Of a stretch of 17,258 nt of DNA, positions 1-9,118 are shown piece by piece. The notes under the pieces were generated by a model, which was given only the letters and a program-made list of their open reading frames with translations, was not told where the DNA came from and searched no databases. The stretch's first letter is position 1, and every line of letters begins with the position of its first letter. The stretch is from Terfezia claveryi (taxonomy: Eukaryota > Ascomycota > Pezizomycetes > Pezizales > Pezizaceae), in NCBI GenBank assembly GCA_015179025.1, contig WHUX01000610.1:1-17258 (forward strand), in the 5' to 3' direction. Made by a program: the position numbers and the translations under genes.

Positions 1-1246
1 TTCAGACCCCTTATGCAAAGGAGGGGGGACGCGGACTTTGTGCCATCTAGCTGTACGTAATTAGAGACTTACCATGGACCGGAGCCTGGGAGAAATAGCT
101 TTCCATCCCAATAGACATATATGACCTTGAGTGATCCGTAAAGATCTATTACAGTAGGTTATGCCTAGATAAGGTGCTCATGGGGGGATTGATACTTATT
201 TGCTCGGATTCATATGTATGTGGCAGTGTAGAGGCTTTTTTATCGTATGCCTATGATATACAGTAGAGCGGGTTCAATATATCAAAGAGGTACCAAGTAT
301 GCACCGGCTCATATCCGCCATTGGCCCACTAATACTACGAAGTATTCCGTAAGCAATCCATAAGCGTTAGAAAGTACAGTCATTTACCCAATATAGTCCT
401 GGCACGAAGTACGAGACGATTTTGAAGAAAGGTACATATTATGCTACCTTTGCCTATAGTATGCATAGATACGAATCTTGCAATAATATAACCAATGCGG
501 AGGTCGCCCCGCACTAATTTGCGAATACAACTGATGCGTACTTGGCAATTGGCCATAACATGATCTATTCCAGCCGCCAGATGTCTGTCCCCCGAAGAAA
601 GCGCAGCTTGCAAATTAAAACACAAAAATTCTAATTGCGAAGCCAAAGGAAAGAAACATAAACAGGCATTACTGAATCCGATACCGATATCTAATGTAGG
701 TGAAGGGAGTACAATAATTTAAAAGCTAGAGATCAATGCCTCATTTGCTTGGTCCAGTCAAAAGTACTATCGATCATTCATATATCCAAACCCAAAACCA
801 CCTGTATGCACACATCGTTTCTCGTCCTACCAATGCCACTAGCGAGCGGTAATCATCTACTTCTCAATAGTAATACCTAGGTAAGGGCACAAGTCTTTGC
901 CCAGGTGTTGTAGGCGACTGATTGTCCATCATGTTAGCCTCAATGGTATCCGTTCATGCCTTGAAAGGGGGCAAGATCAAAAACAAAACCAAAAAACTTA
1001 CTTGTCCCTATCATTCGGGCAGTTTTCCACAACACAAAGAGACTGAGCAAAGATATGCAGCGGGTCCTTACACCGACACCCATAATCGACCATTCCGCAG
1101 TTACACGCGACAGTAACTAGACAGTTATGCTGTTGGCGGGAAAAATGGCATCTCGTTAGCAAATGAGTCTACTCTGGCTTTCACAATGTATATAAAGACT
1201 GGCTGGGAATTACGTACAGCACACGCCGGAAACGCTATAATGGTTT
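1..1246. other. Gene-free stretch
   Basis: I see no supportable gene here. The longest open frame (380-646, minus) begins at a TTG codon and has no recognisable motif. A shorter plus-strand frame from 922 also begins at TTG. Composition is mixed and moderately AT-rich, with no clear tandem or inverted repeat. It is most likely intergenic sequence or very old transposon remnants. Confidence 0.5.
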
Positions 1247-1744
1247 TTAATCCCATGACAGCAGCGGGTATATGGTCCAAGAGAGGAGTATATAATGTAA
1301 AATCCCCAGGCCAAATGGAAGGAGGCAACTGAGGAGGCCTGCTGTGGTAGGAGTTGCAAGAGCAACAAATGCAACGAGGGTACTGTGGGCGGGAACCTTC
1401 ATTTGTGGGAATATGTTTGGAATCCAAATCGTATCGAAAGTGCTGCGTATAGGTTTCGAGGTGCGATACAATTTTGCCCTCAAGCGACTGTAGTCAGATA
1501 ATATAATTGAAATAGATATCCGGGGAATGAGGTATCCGGGGGAATGAGATATTCCTGGTACGACAACGTTCCTCCAGTTGCAGGCGTACCTACTGACTGA
1601 GTCCAGCACACGAACTGGCCTACCAGCCTCCCCTCGTATTACACTGTTCCATGTCTCGGTATCTAGTCTGTTCTGACGATCCCAATCGACAGGGTTCTTC
1701 ATCAAAATTGCCATTTCGCACGTGGTGTAAGTGTGACTTCTCAT
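1247..1744 (-). CDS. Doubtful 166-codon open frame, unrecognised
   Basis: An open frame of about 165 codons begins at an ATG at 1744 and ends at a TAA. I do not recognise the product. The N-terminal part is polar; the last 45 residues are hydrophobic (from AHSTLVAFVALATP to the end) and could form one or two membrane segments. A second open frame overlaps the 3' end out of phase (1125-1427), so an intron or frameshift there cannot be excluded. A GTAAGT motif lies just upstream of the ATG on the same strand, so the ATG may lie inside an intron. No signal peptide or family motif is visible. It may be a chance ORF or a decayed gene. Confidence 0.2.
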   Translation of the reverse strand: MRSHTYTTCEMAILMKNPVDWDRQNRLDTETWNSVIRGEAGRPVRVLDSVSRYACNWRNVVVPGISHSPGYLIPRISISIILSDYSRLRAKLYRTSKPIRSTFDTIWIPNIFPQMKVPAHSTLVAFVALATPTTAGLLSCLLPFGLGILHYILLSWTIYPLLSWD

Positions 1745-1822
1745 CACTTACGGTAATTGAAGAGCGAGGTTAACTTACCTACCTGGTGTACTTGCCTGGT
1801 AAGTCGTGTATGTAGTTGGCAT

Positions 1823-2345
1823 CAGATACAGTTTTTGGCCTAGCTATGATCCATGGCGGTGCTGTGATCCATGTCAACACCCCTGCCATGACACATATCC
1901 CGAGATACTACGCTGGCCAGACTTCCTCTACAGACCGGATAAATTGTTTCCTGACACTCTTGAATATGCTCTACAATATGCGCGTACTAGCTAGTTGAGT
2001 AACTCATGTGAAGCCATCATATGCACCAATCCACCTCGAAAAGGCTGTAATTGCCCCCCCCTCTCAGTACGACCCGTCCACCCACAGATATCATGAACTA
2101 ACAACCCTACATAGTGCCAGCACCTTAACTTAGCATATATATTTATGTTAGGATACAATATATAGGCATAGAGCTATATAGAACGTTACTATTGTTCGGT
2201 ACCGATCATGCATAATTCAGCCATTTTGAGCTTTTGGACTATAACAGCCAGTTGTTCAGTATTTTGATCCTCCTCGGCCTTTTATATCTTCTGCAGCCTC
2301 TTTACCTATCTACCTTATACAGCTCCTATATCCTCTATACCATGT
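1823..2345 (+). repeat. Left arm of foldback element 1
   Basis: The arm pairs with 3118-3644 in inverted orientation. The outer end begins around CAGATACAGTTTTTGGCC (right-arm equivalent CAGGTACAG...). Similarity fades after about 2341, where the two copies diverge completely. Confidence 0.8.
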
Positions 2346-3117
2346 GCATCTTATTATCCTGTAGATCCAATAACTTGGGTCTATTCACTATTGATCAGAC
2401 AACTGAGCAACCTGGCTACAAGAATAGTATGCATCGCTCAACAAGCCAATGGCAGATATGAGGTCAATAAAGGTCACTTCACCTAAAACGGTCCGTAGAT
2501 ATTAAATCACTAGAGATATGAGATAGAGTATGCAAATAATAGATTGAGCTCTATATCCTGTAGCAGAAATAAGATATTGTGGCAGTTTAGTATGACCTAA
2601 GCTCAGTAGCTATATATAAGAAATGAGCCAGACCATAGGGGCATGTACTGGACAGCCCCGAATTAGTCTCGTGCCCCTGAAGGCCTTCCAGGAGCCGTAT
2701 ACGCATGAAAATCCATATATATAGACGGTGCACCATTTGGCTAGGCCAGCTAGGTAGTCACGAGCCGTGATTAGGATCTCGTACAAACTGCTATATAAGG
2801 CAGATGAGGTTATTGTAATACTATACTATACTATATATAGAGACCTTCTGATTGCAATAAAATAGAAAGAGGCCTCTAGATGGCAATAAAAGCTACAAAG
2901 TGCAATAGAGTGGATCCGGAGGTATAGGCTGTAGACTTCCAATACCCTACCTCAGCATCAAACAACCCCCCCCCTTCAGTATATACTGGAGCTGAGGATA
3001 TAAATAGGTATTGACAATGTTAATAAATCTTTAAGAAACCTTATGCACATATATATATGTACATGAGGAAAAATATAGGGCAAAAATATCATTGAGCAGG
3101 CCTGGTGTATAGAATAT
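2346..3117. other. Spacer of foldback element 1
   Basis: This 770-bp unpaired centre has no long open frame. It is AT-rich, with a short ACTAT-type direct repeat at about 2818-2841 and a C-rich run at about 2966. On the minus strand, short disconnected open segments near 2650-2780 might be remnants of a coding region, but no family could be assigned. Confidence 0.4.
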
Positions 3118-3644
3118 AGTGTGCAGGGCATAGAGGATATAGGAATCATGTAAGGTAGATAGGTAAAGAGGCTGCAGAAGATAGAAAAGGCCGAGGAGGA
3201 TCAAAATACTGAACAACTGGCTGTTATGGTCCAAAAGCTCAAAATGGCTGAATTATGTATGATCGGTACCGAACAATAGTAACGTCCTATATAGCTCTAT
3301 GCCTATATATTGTATCCTAACATAAATATATATGCTAAGTTAAGGTGCTGGCACTATGTAGGGTTGTTAGTTCATGATATCTGCGGTGGACAGGTCATAC
3401 TGAGAAGGGGGGGGGCAATTACAGCCTTTTCGAGTGGATTGGTGCATATGATGGCTTCACATGAGTTACTCAACTAGCTAGTACGCGCATATTGTAGAGC
3501 ATATTCAAGAGTGTCAGGAAACAATTTATCCGGTCTGTAGAGGAAGTCTGCCAGCGTAGTATCTCGGGATATGTGTCATGGCAGGGGTGTTGACATGGAT
3601 CATAGCACCGCCATGGATCATAGCTAGGCCAAAAACTGTACCTG
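3118..3644 (-). repeat. Right arm of foldback element 1
   Basis: This is the reverse complement of 1823-2345. The match ends close to the TGTACCTG at 3637-3644. Immediately outside lies a perfect palindrome, TGCACGTGCA (3653-3662), which has no partner at the left end. Confidence 0.8.
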
Positions 3645-3711
3645 TCAACACATGCACGTGCATTCACCTCAGTGCGTGGCAAAATATGCACCGCTAGCCC
3701 GAGTGCACACA

Positions 3712-3890
3712 ACCTTAGCTACTTGATCTATTTATTTCGCCTTCCAAATTTCGAATTCGAATTTAGTCTCCCAAATTCCCCCTTCCCGAACTCACTGTCG
3801 CTGTCGTCGCCGTCGTCAATATCAGGCTATCAGTTACATTGGCCAGTTTCTTACCGCCTCAGTTTTCATTCTCACGATATATTCTCTCCA
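3712..3890 (+). promoter_or_regulatory. Pyrimidine-rich leader upstream of the CFEM-like gene
   Basis: The 180 bp before the ATG at 3891 are rich in C and T on the coding strand, with runs such as CTCCCAAATTCCCCCTTCCC and TCGCTGTCGTCGCCGTCGTC. CT-rich stretches ahead of the start codon are common in filamentous fungal promoters. The start context CTCCAATG is acceptable. No unambiguous TATA box is placed. The leader starts only about 70 bp beyond the right end of foldback element 1, so the element may be part of the promoter environment. Confidence 0.4.
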
Positions 3891-4309
3891 ATGAAGTTCA
3901 CTTTTATTTTCCTCACGACGGGATATGTAGCCCTCGTAGGAGCACTGAACACTCTGAGTGATGATTTTGCAAATACACCCGACAATATCGTAAGTACATT
4001 TTTTACACTCGCCCTCGTAGCTGTAATAATCTCTGGCTACGTTCTATGCCTTCAAGATCGCAATGCATGCCACTGATAGGAAATACGTTTTAATGCTAAC
4101 TAATCAAAAAACAGAGAGTAGTATTGCAATCAGTCCCATCAATTAAATGCGGACCCATTATCACCAGATCCTGCGCTTGCCATGATGGCTTGTATATTAC
4201 AAGAGTCACTGCATCGCTAGAGAAACCTAATTCGGGCTGTTCCGACAGTGATAAGATTAGTGAGCACTCCCCTCTATCCATATGTATTACTATCGCAATT
4301 GCTCTCTAG
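3891..4309 (+). CDS. Small secreted protein with degenerate CFEM-like domain
   Basis: This is a two-exon gene: exon 1 is 3891-3989 (33 codons, phase 0) and exon 2 is 4115-4309, giving 97 residues. The intron has a canonical donor, CTAAC branch site and CAG acceptor. Residues 1-20 form a signal peptide (MKFTFIFLTTGYVALVGA), so the product is probably exported. The second exon follows the C-terminal half of a CFEM domain: C-x-C, then an aromatic residue, VTASLEK, GCSDSD, and a final cysteine in SICITIAIAL. CFEM domains are fungal extracellular domains, often GPI-anchored, used in haem/iron capture or as effectors; they normally have eight cysteines in about 66 residues. Only five are present here, and roughly 15-20 residues, including the aspartate expected ahead of the C-x-C, are missing. 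No serine/threonine-rich GPI tail follows. It may be a truncated, divergent or dying CFEM gene. The gene model is stronger than the family call. Confidence 0.6.
3990..4114 (+). other. Spliceosomal intron in the CFEM-like gene
   Basis: The intron is 125 nt. The donor is GTAAGT at 3990, the branch-point motif GCTAACTAAT is near 4093-4102, and the acceptor AAAAAACAG ends at 4114. Splicing joins two open frames in phase 0 and replaces an unspliced reading that would stop at 4074-4076. All three signals match the ascomycete consensus. Confidence 0.75.
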
Positions 4310-4445
4310 ATGTGTTTGCAAGCTGACAGCCTAATTTTGAACTCAGATCTCTTCCAGAATTTCCTTAGTCGATGTGGGACACTCAAGCTTGAGACGGTCT
4401 AAGAAGATTCCCCGCGGTGCATACATAAACCAAAGTTAACGATAG

Positions 4446-4453
4446 TATAAATA
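4446..4453 (+). promoter_or_regulatory. TATAAATA box-like motif
   Basis: TATAAATA lies about 45 bp ahead of an ATG at 4498 whose context is ACAAATGG. The spacing suits a short transcript, but in AT-rich DNA this motif is expected by chance at moderate frequency. Confidence 0.25.
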
Positions 4454-4497
4454 CACTATACGTAGTACTTATGGATGCACTATCCAATGGGTAACAA

Positions 4498-4755
4498 ATG
4501 GGAAGTTATTTTAGGTGGCTAGAATTTGGTTACGCAAGGACAGATCGCGATAGTATTAAACATTGGATCAAATCGCCGGCCCTGGCGCATCTGTACTGGA
4601 GTATGGCACTGGCATGCGCTGGAGAAGCTGACGTTGCTCATGATGACGTTCAAAGATATTCTATGTTTATGGTATTGTCATTTAGGGAAATGTTTCTGTA
4701 CGTATCTTATTTCGAAATAAATGCATCTCAGGGTGCATGTAGTGAACATGAATGA
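4498..4755 (+). CDS. Doubtful 85-codon ORF, unrecognised
   Basis: The frame has an ATG start in good context (A at -3, G at +4) and ends at a TGA. The product is mixed polar and aromatic, with no signal peptide or known motif; the middle part (SPALAHLYWSMALACAGEAD) could be a short amphipathic helix. It lies between the CFEM-like gene and foldback element 2. A shifted frame overlaps it over most of its length. Nothing beyond the start context supports it, so it may be a chance ORF. Confidence 0.22.
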   Translation: MGSYFRWLEFGYARTDRDSIKHWIKSPALAHLYWSMALACAGEADVAHDDVQRYSMFMVLSFREMFLYVSYFEINASQGACSEHE

Positions 4756-5215
4756 GTGCGGAATATGTAGAAGGTACCTTGGGAGTACACTTGTTATTGT
4801 TATATAACGGCAGAGCAGTCTAAAATTTTCACTAGAAACAGCAGGTCGGATAGTAGTTTCGAGTCAGATATGCACGCAAGAAACAACATATAACTACTCC
4901 GTACAGCTAGTCGACAAAAAAGGGTTTCTTATGATATCTAACTATTTCTCAAGGGCGGAAAGAGTTGAAATACATAATTGAATTATCGCCACGTGGTTAT
5001 GTTTGCATAAATGTTTCATACCAAGATATATCTGTACTAACCCTATTACGTCAATGTCCTCAAGTCCGCCAACCTCCACACTCGGAATATGATAAGAGAT
5101 TCATGCAAACTCCAGCATTGAAGGATGTATGTACATCAGATATGTTTTGGAAGCAGTTTGATATGGATATCATTCACCCATTCCAATTCAAAAGCAAACT
5201 GCAGCAAAGAGAACA

Positions 5216-5620
5216 TACCATACTGCACGGGCTACCGGATCATCACGGGCAACCGGATCAAATGGCGATTTGGTGGTTTGTGTGCAATTTCCAACCAAAT
5301 AGGCTCAAACTTTGGGATTATTTTGTATATATATAGTAGTTTCTTGAACAAATCACCCAAGGACGTATGCATATTACTGCTCAAAATATATGGCAAAAAT
5401 ACATGATTGCATAGAATAGGGTTGGCCGGAGGATCTGTGAATAGAAAAAGGATACAGGGTATTTGAATGGCAGGAATTATTGCTTCCACTTTATAGTTGA
5501 GGCCTACATAAGCTAGTGATGACCAATCTCTACGAACTTTTCTCATCCCCAGATCAGTTGAGGAAGGGACGCCGGTGAGCAATTTCTTGAGTATCTTAAC
5601 CAAATCAGTCCGAAGTCAAG
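5216..5620 (+). repeat. Left arm of foldback element 2
   Basis: The arm pairs with 5989-6394. Two direct 17-bp subterminal repeats lie at 5226-5242 and 5244-5260 (CACGGGCTACCGGATCA and CACGGGCAACCGGATCA), typical in position for transposase binding sites. Pairing ends at GAAGTCAAG. Confidence 0.8.
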
Positions 5621-5988
5621 CGTCCGATAGGTCCAAAGGATATATATAGGTAGGAAGGCCATTTAGATACTCCAGTCATAGTATCTGACCAGATCTAAGT
5701 CAGGCCATTCGGTGGGGCCCACTCTGAATTGGGGTAAGAGTTGAGCTAGGTGTACCAAAAGAAGGTGGTATCAAGTGTTCGATAGCTCAAAAGAATCATC
5801 ACAAGGAGGGCAATCCCTTGAACTTATAACAAGCCTTATTTAGCCTAAATTGAGGTGGCTTGGCATAGTAGCCATATTAGGCAGAAATAACAAATCTTGG
5901 GATATATCAACCGAGAAAAGGTTAACTGATGGCTTCAGTTACCCGAAACATTCTGCTTTCTGTGTAGATTCTTGTGAGCTATTAGGTC

Positions 5989-6394
5989 CTTGACTTCGGC
6001 CTGGTTTGGTTGAGATAATCCAAGAAATTGCCTGCCGGCATCCCTCCTCAACTGACCCGAGGGATGAGAAAAGTTTCCTAGAGATTGGTCATCCCTAGCT
6101 TATGTAGGCCTCAACTTTAAAGTAGAAGCAATAATTCCTGCCATTCAAATACCCCATATTCCCTTTCTATTCACAGATCCTATGGCCAACCCTATTCTAT
6201 GCAATCATGTATTTTTCCCATATATTTTAAGTAATAATATGCATGCGCCCTTAGGTGAATTGTCCAAGAAACTACTATATATATACAAAATAATCCCAAA
6301 GTTTGAGCCTATTTGGTTGGAAATTGCACACAAATCACCAAATCGCCATTTGATCCGATTGCCCGTGATGATCCGGTAGCCCGTGCAGTATGGT
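5989..6394 (-). repeat. Right arm of foldback element 2
   Basis: This is the reverse complement of 5216-5620, with the matching subterminal pair at 6351-6367 and 6369-6385. Differences from the left arm are scattered substitutions and short indels, so the element is not freshly inserted. Confidence 0.8.
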
Positions 6395-6399
6395 AGGTA

Positions 6400-6890
6400 A
6401 GAACTGATTGGGTTTGAACTTCAAGCAATCTCCACAGGTAATGGAGAAATGCTTACATCCATCTGCATATGGAACGAGGGTGATGCAGCACAAACCACTA
6501 CCCTGGAGTCACAAATATAACTGTTTTAATAAGATGCCTGTGTGTGTATTGACTGTTATTCGCCGTGGTGGCTGGTATAGGGACTTCAAGCATGTATCTA
6601 TTCAAATTGAATTTCAAGTACTGGTACAGGTTCCTCTTATGACGGGCCTTGAACTGCCGGCACGCAGCGCCAACCAGACTACCGGCACCCCGGGTCGATT
6701 CAAGTTGATCTGCCAGGTCCGAGCTAAATACAGAAATATCGAGTGTGGTCGAAAGCCTCCCATGCTGTGAATAAAGTAAAAAAAGAGAAAAAACTAGCAA
6801 GAAAGAATGTAATACCAAATCAAGCTCCGCTGCGAATAATCTTTATTAAGAGGTTTCTGCAATTTTCCCCCCCAAAAAAAATAAAACATG
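6400..6890. other. No gene seen
   Basis: Frames on both strands (6408-6770 plus, 6498-6818 minus) start at TTG and match nothing I know. There is an A-rich run with possible AATAAA-like motifs near 6770 and a C8A8 homopolymer pair near 6870. It may contain old transposon sequence. Confidence 0.4.
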
Positions 6891-6895
6891 TGTTT

Positions 6896-7165
6896 CTATA
6901 GTTTGTGGGCCGAGGAGTATTGTTTACCAGCTGCTGGCTTGGGCTTGTTAGTGGGGTCGTGAACGATCTTGGTGGTGGAGGCCCCCGTGCTGTACTTCGA
7001 CTCTCCGAGACCTTGCCCTTTCATATGATGGTCGGCAAAGGGCGCCGGAGGTGAGGGCGGTTGTGGTGTGGAGAGATCGACATGAGGTATGGCCGGAGAG
7101 GATGGTTGCGGCGTAGAGAGAGTTGTGACACTTTCTACCCTCCTCTGCATTTCTCTCGCCCTCAT
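6896..7165 (-). CDS. Proline-rich, GC3-rich open frame, possible 3' gene fragment
   Basis: This is an 89-codon frame with an ATG at 7165 and a TAG stop. The central part is a degenerate 15-residue tandem duplication (STPQPSSPAIPHVDL, then STPQPPSPPAPFADH). It is followed by a basic tail ending AAGKQYSSAHKL. Third codon positions are mostly C or G, unlike the surrounding AT-rich DNA, which suggests a conserved coding region, perhaps the last exon of a host gene. It is out of frame with the LINE remnant just upstream on the same strand and does not look like LINE sequence to me. The frame is probably only the 3' part of something longer. I do not recognise the protein. Confidence 0.35.
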   Translation of the reverse strand: MRAREMQRRVESVTTLSTPQPSSPAIPHVDLSTPQPPSPPAPFADHHMKGQGLGESKYSTGASTTKIVHDPTNKPKPAAGKQYSSAHKL

Positions 7166-8640
7166 CCTCCTGCCATAAGTCTCCTAGTGCATCCGGATCC
7201 CTCATCATTTTCCCCATCAGCCTCGCCTGTATCGTGTCCAAACCTATCCTTGGAGATTCCACTCTTATGATCTGGATCACCAATTCCCTGCAAGAATTAT
7301 GAGTTGCATTCATACTCTTCTTAAGAGCTTGATACTGGAAATTTTTAAACTCTTCTTCCCAGTCTCTTTGGCCTCACCATTCCAGCTCTTCCCCCTATCA
7401 GGCTACTGCTCTTATCATCCTGTGTAGGCTGACCTCCAACTGTTTGGTACTCATACCCCAGTTGGAATTGCCTAGTCCATTTAACTGCTACAGCACCTTC
7501 CATGCCTTCACAATCTTGCTCTTCCAATGCTCTTTGAATGGCAATCTCTCATCCATGATGATACTGACCCACTTTACCCAATTCATGTCCTTGGTTTTTT
7601 ATCTTCTCTTGTTCCTTAGCATCATGCTTGCTGGCCTCTACCGTAGCACGACATGATTCTTCTCTGCTAGCCTGTTCACCGCCTCATCCACTATTACCAG
7701 CAGCTTGTCCATATCGACCTGAGCCATTTTTCATATGCATATGTTTAGGAGTAAATCATTCACATATGATAGGAGCTTTATATCCATCACCCCTTCTAAT
7801 ACTCCTGCAAACTCTTGCTCTATTTTCCGAATTACATATGGATGCCATACATCCAAATAAGGAAGATCACTGGTGAGAGCGTTGTACCCTGTAGTGAGCT
7901 CAGATTTGTCTTCCCTCTCCCCCTGACTTCTCCATCCCATTCCAGCTGCAATCAAATGAACTCTCTAACCCAGGGGATCCATCTTCTTTCTTTCTCCAAC
8001 TTTTCAAATTCTTTTATAATATCATCCTCCCTCACGTTCTGAAATCCACCTTTAAAATCCCAGAAGGCGCAGCCAACGGCGCCTCTTAGCCAATCACGTC
8101 TGCACCCTCGTTACTGTCCTTAGGGCTGCTTCACGTTGCTGATCAGCCTTTGACTGAGTCGAACTGATGTTTGTGTAGTAAGCCTGATATCTGCAGCTGC
8201 CTCCTAACTTCCCAATGCAATTCATTAGATTGATTGGCCTCCATCCCTTTATCCTCCCATGGTCTTTGCCTGGCCTCGGTATCATCACTACCTTACTGAA
8301 TTGCAATGCCTTCGGAATCCTTTCTTGTGCCAAATTCTCCCCCAGCTCCCTGTTCATCTCTCTACCCAGCTTAGTCTTCAGGACTGCCTTGAATAACCGA
8401 TAGCTAACCTGTCGGGGCCTGCCACTGATCTGTTATTTGTTTTTTTGAGTACCTTCCTCACCTCCTCTTCCTAGGTGTTTCCCCTACCTCCACTTCCAGC
8501 TCCTTCTAGCTCCTCCATAGCTCCTCCTCTCCTCATTTCCGTTGTCCCTTCCGCCTTGCCCTCTGCCTCCTCCGCAGCTCCTTGCTCAATCTCTTCTTCC
8601 AGTCCCCTCCCTTCAACCCTTCCAGAAGTATGGGAGTAGA
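7121..8640 (-). pseudogene. Decayed LINE (Tad1/I-type) reverse transcriptase
   Basis: Reading 5' to 3' on the minus strand, pieces of a non-LTR retrotransposon ORF2 appear in order but in shifting frames. First comes an N-terminal RT segment with the NNRSVAGPD box at about 8420. The finger region (SKVVMIPRPGKDH then GWRPINLMNCIGKLG) follows at about 8300-8200, and a degenerate LQGTTLSPVIFLIW is at about 7890. The active-site box follows as YVND (7766-7755), where YVDD or a similar F/Y-x-D-D is expected, so one catalytic Asp is changed. The thumb/connection region (VKWVSIIMDERLPFKEHWKS, then NATHNSCRELV) runs to DPDALGDLW near 7200. Several stops and at least four frameshifts make it non-functional. 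The endonuclease half is absent upstream and no RNase H follows. Confidence 0.85.
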
Positions 8641-8723
8641 GTTGAGGGACGATGGAGGGCCACTATACAAATACAAAAATAGGTTGGCAGTGATATTTGT
8701 GTGCAGTGATACTATAGCAAGTT

Positions 8724-8735
8724 AGGTATGGGATT
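8724..8735 (+). repeat. Target-site duplication, left copy
   Basis: AGGTATGGGATT, identical to 9119-9130, directly precedes the retroposon. The flanking bases outside the two copies differ. Confidence 0.85.
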
Positions 8736-9118
8736 GGGGCCGCGGAGGCCGTTTCGAGCGTCAGAGTCATCGTCATTTTCACGGGTTTCCTTACCAGATC
8801 ACCATGTTAATATTTCACGGGTCTCATCTCTTATTTTCAGATTCCACCAGTTCATCATTTCTCACGAGTCTCTTAGTTATTTTTCATTTTTCACGAGCAC
8901 AGTTTAAGGTCGAGGCCCAGTCAGGCCCCTCGGGTCATCGGTTCGTCCGTTAATGACAGCAGGGGGCCTCATCCCGCCCATATATTTATTTGTATTTAGA
9001 TCGCACGGGTCTGGCGGATTAACTCGCTTTACCCTTGAATCCACCCGTCGTTTCTCATGGCCCCCCCCAACGGGACCGCATAGGAGTAAACAAGTATTAG
9101 AAAAAAAAAAAAAAAAAA
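8736..9118 (+). mobile_element. Poly(A)-tailed retroposon with perfect 12-bp TSD
   Basis: This 383-bp insertion begins GGGGCCGCGGAGGCC and ends in an A-tract of about 18 bases, bounded by perfect AGGTATGGGATT duplications. That arrangement is the signature of LINE-mediated target-primed reverse transcription. It has no open frame of note. Internally there are four spaced copies of a TTTCACGRG-type motif (about 8776, 8812, 8857 and 8887). A box-B-like GGTTCGTCC lies at 8940-8948, but no convincing box A is seen. The 3' part (from GTCTGGCGGATTAACTCGC to GGACCGCATAGGAGTAAAC) is shared with 13248-13369. It could be a SINE or a 5'-truncated LINE 3' UTR. Confidence 0.8.

Larger units (their letters stand above)
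1823..3644. mobile_element. Foldback element 1 with ~525-bp inverted arms
   Basis: Two arms in opposite orientation (1823-2345 and 3118-3644) enclose a spacer of about 770 bp, 1.82 kb in total. By eye the arms are about 95% identical, with mixed substitutions, small indels and different lengths of a C/G homopolymer near 2054 and 3408. The same 60-residue frame can be read from both arms, but this only reflects the duplication. No transposase could be read from the spacer, which is AT-rich with short TATA-rich runs. I found no convincing target-site duplication outside the arms, so the exact ends are approximate. It could be a non-autonomous long-TIR element or a locally produced inverted duplication. 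Confidence 0.75.
5216..6394. mobile_element. Foldback element 2 (long-TIR, TA-flanked, no transposase)
   Basis: Inverted arms at 5216-5620 and 5989-6394 flank a 368-bp centre, 1.18 kb in all. Arms are roughly 90% identical by eye. The outer ends read TA-CCATACTGCACGGGC on the left and the reverse complement followed by TA on the right. This is compatible with a TA target as used by Tc1/mariner/pogo (including Fot1) elements, although TA is self-complementary and cannot be told apart from the TIR. Each arm carries two CACGGGCWACCGGATCA copies near its end. No transposase frame is present, so it would be non-autonomous. Frames of up to 123 codons read from the arms are an effect of the duplication. 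Confidence 0.75.

Noticed and set aside
380..646. 88-codon minus-strand open frame
   Set aside because: It starts at TTG, which fungal nuclear genes rarely use, and shows no motif or coding-like codon bias.
1806..1998. Pair of similar frames at 1816-1998 and 3470-3712
   Set aside because: They are the same arm sequence read from both copies of foldback element 1 and not two genes.
4965..5336. 123-codon plus-strand open frame
   Set aside because: It starts at TTG and runs into the left arm of foldback element 2, so it is a chance frame across an element border.
5232..5603. 123-codon minus-strand frame with a matching frame at 6182-6379
   Set aside because: The apparent conservation comes from the two arms being inverted copies. 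It matches no known family.
6408..6818. Overlapping frames of 120 and 106 codons on opposite strands
   Set aside because: Both begin at TTG and neither contains a recognisable motif.
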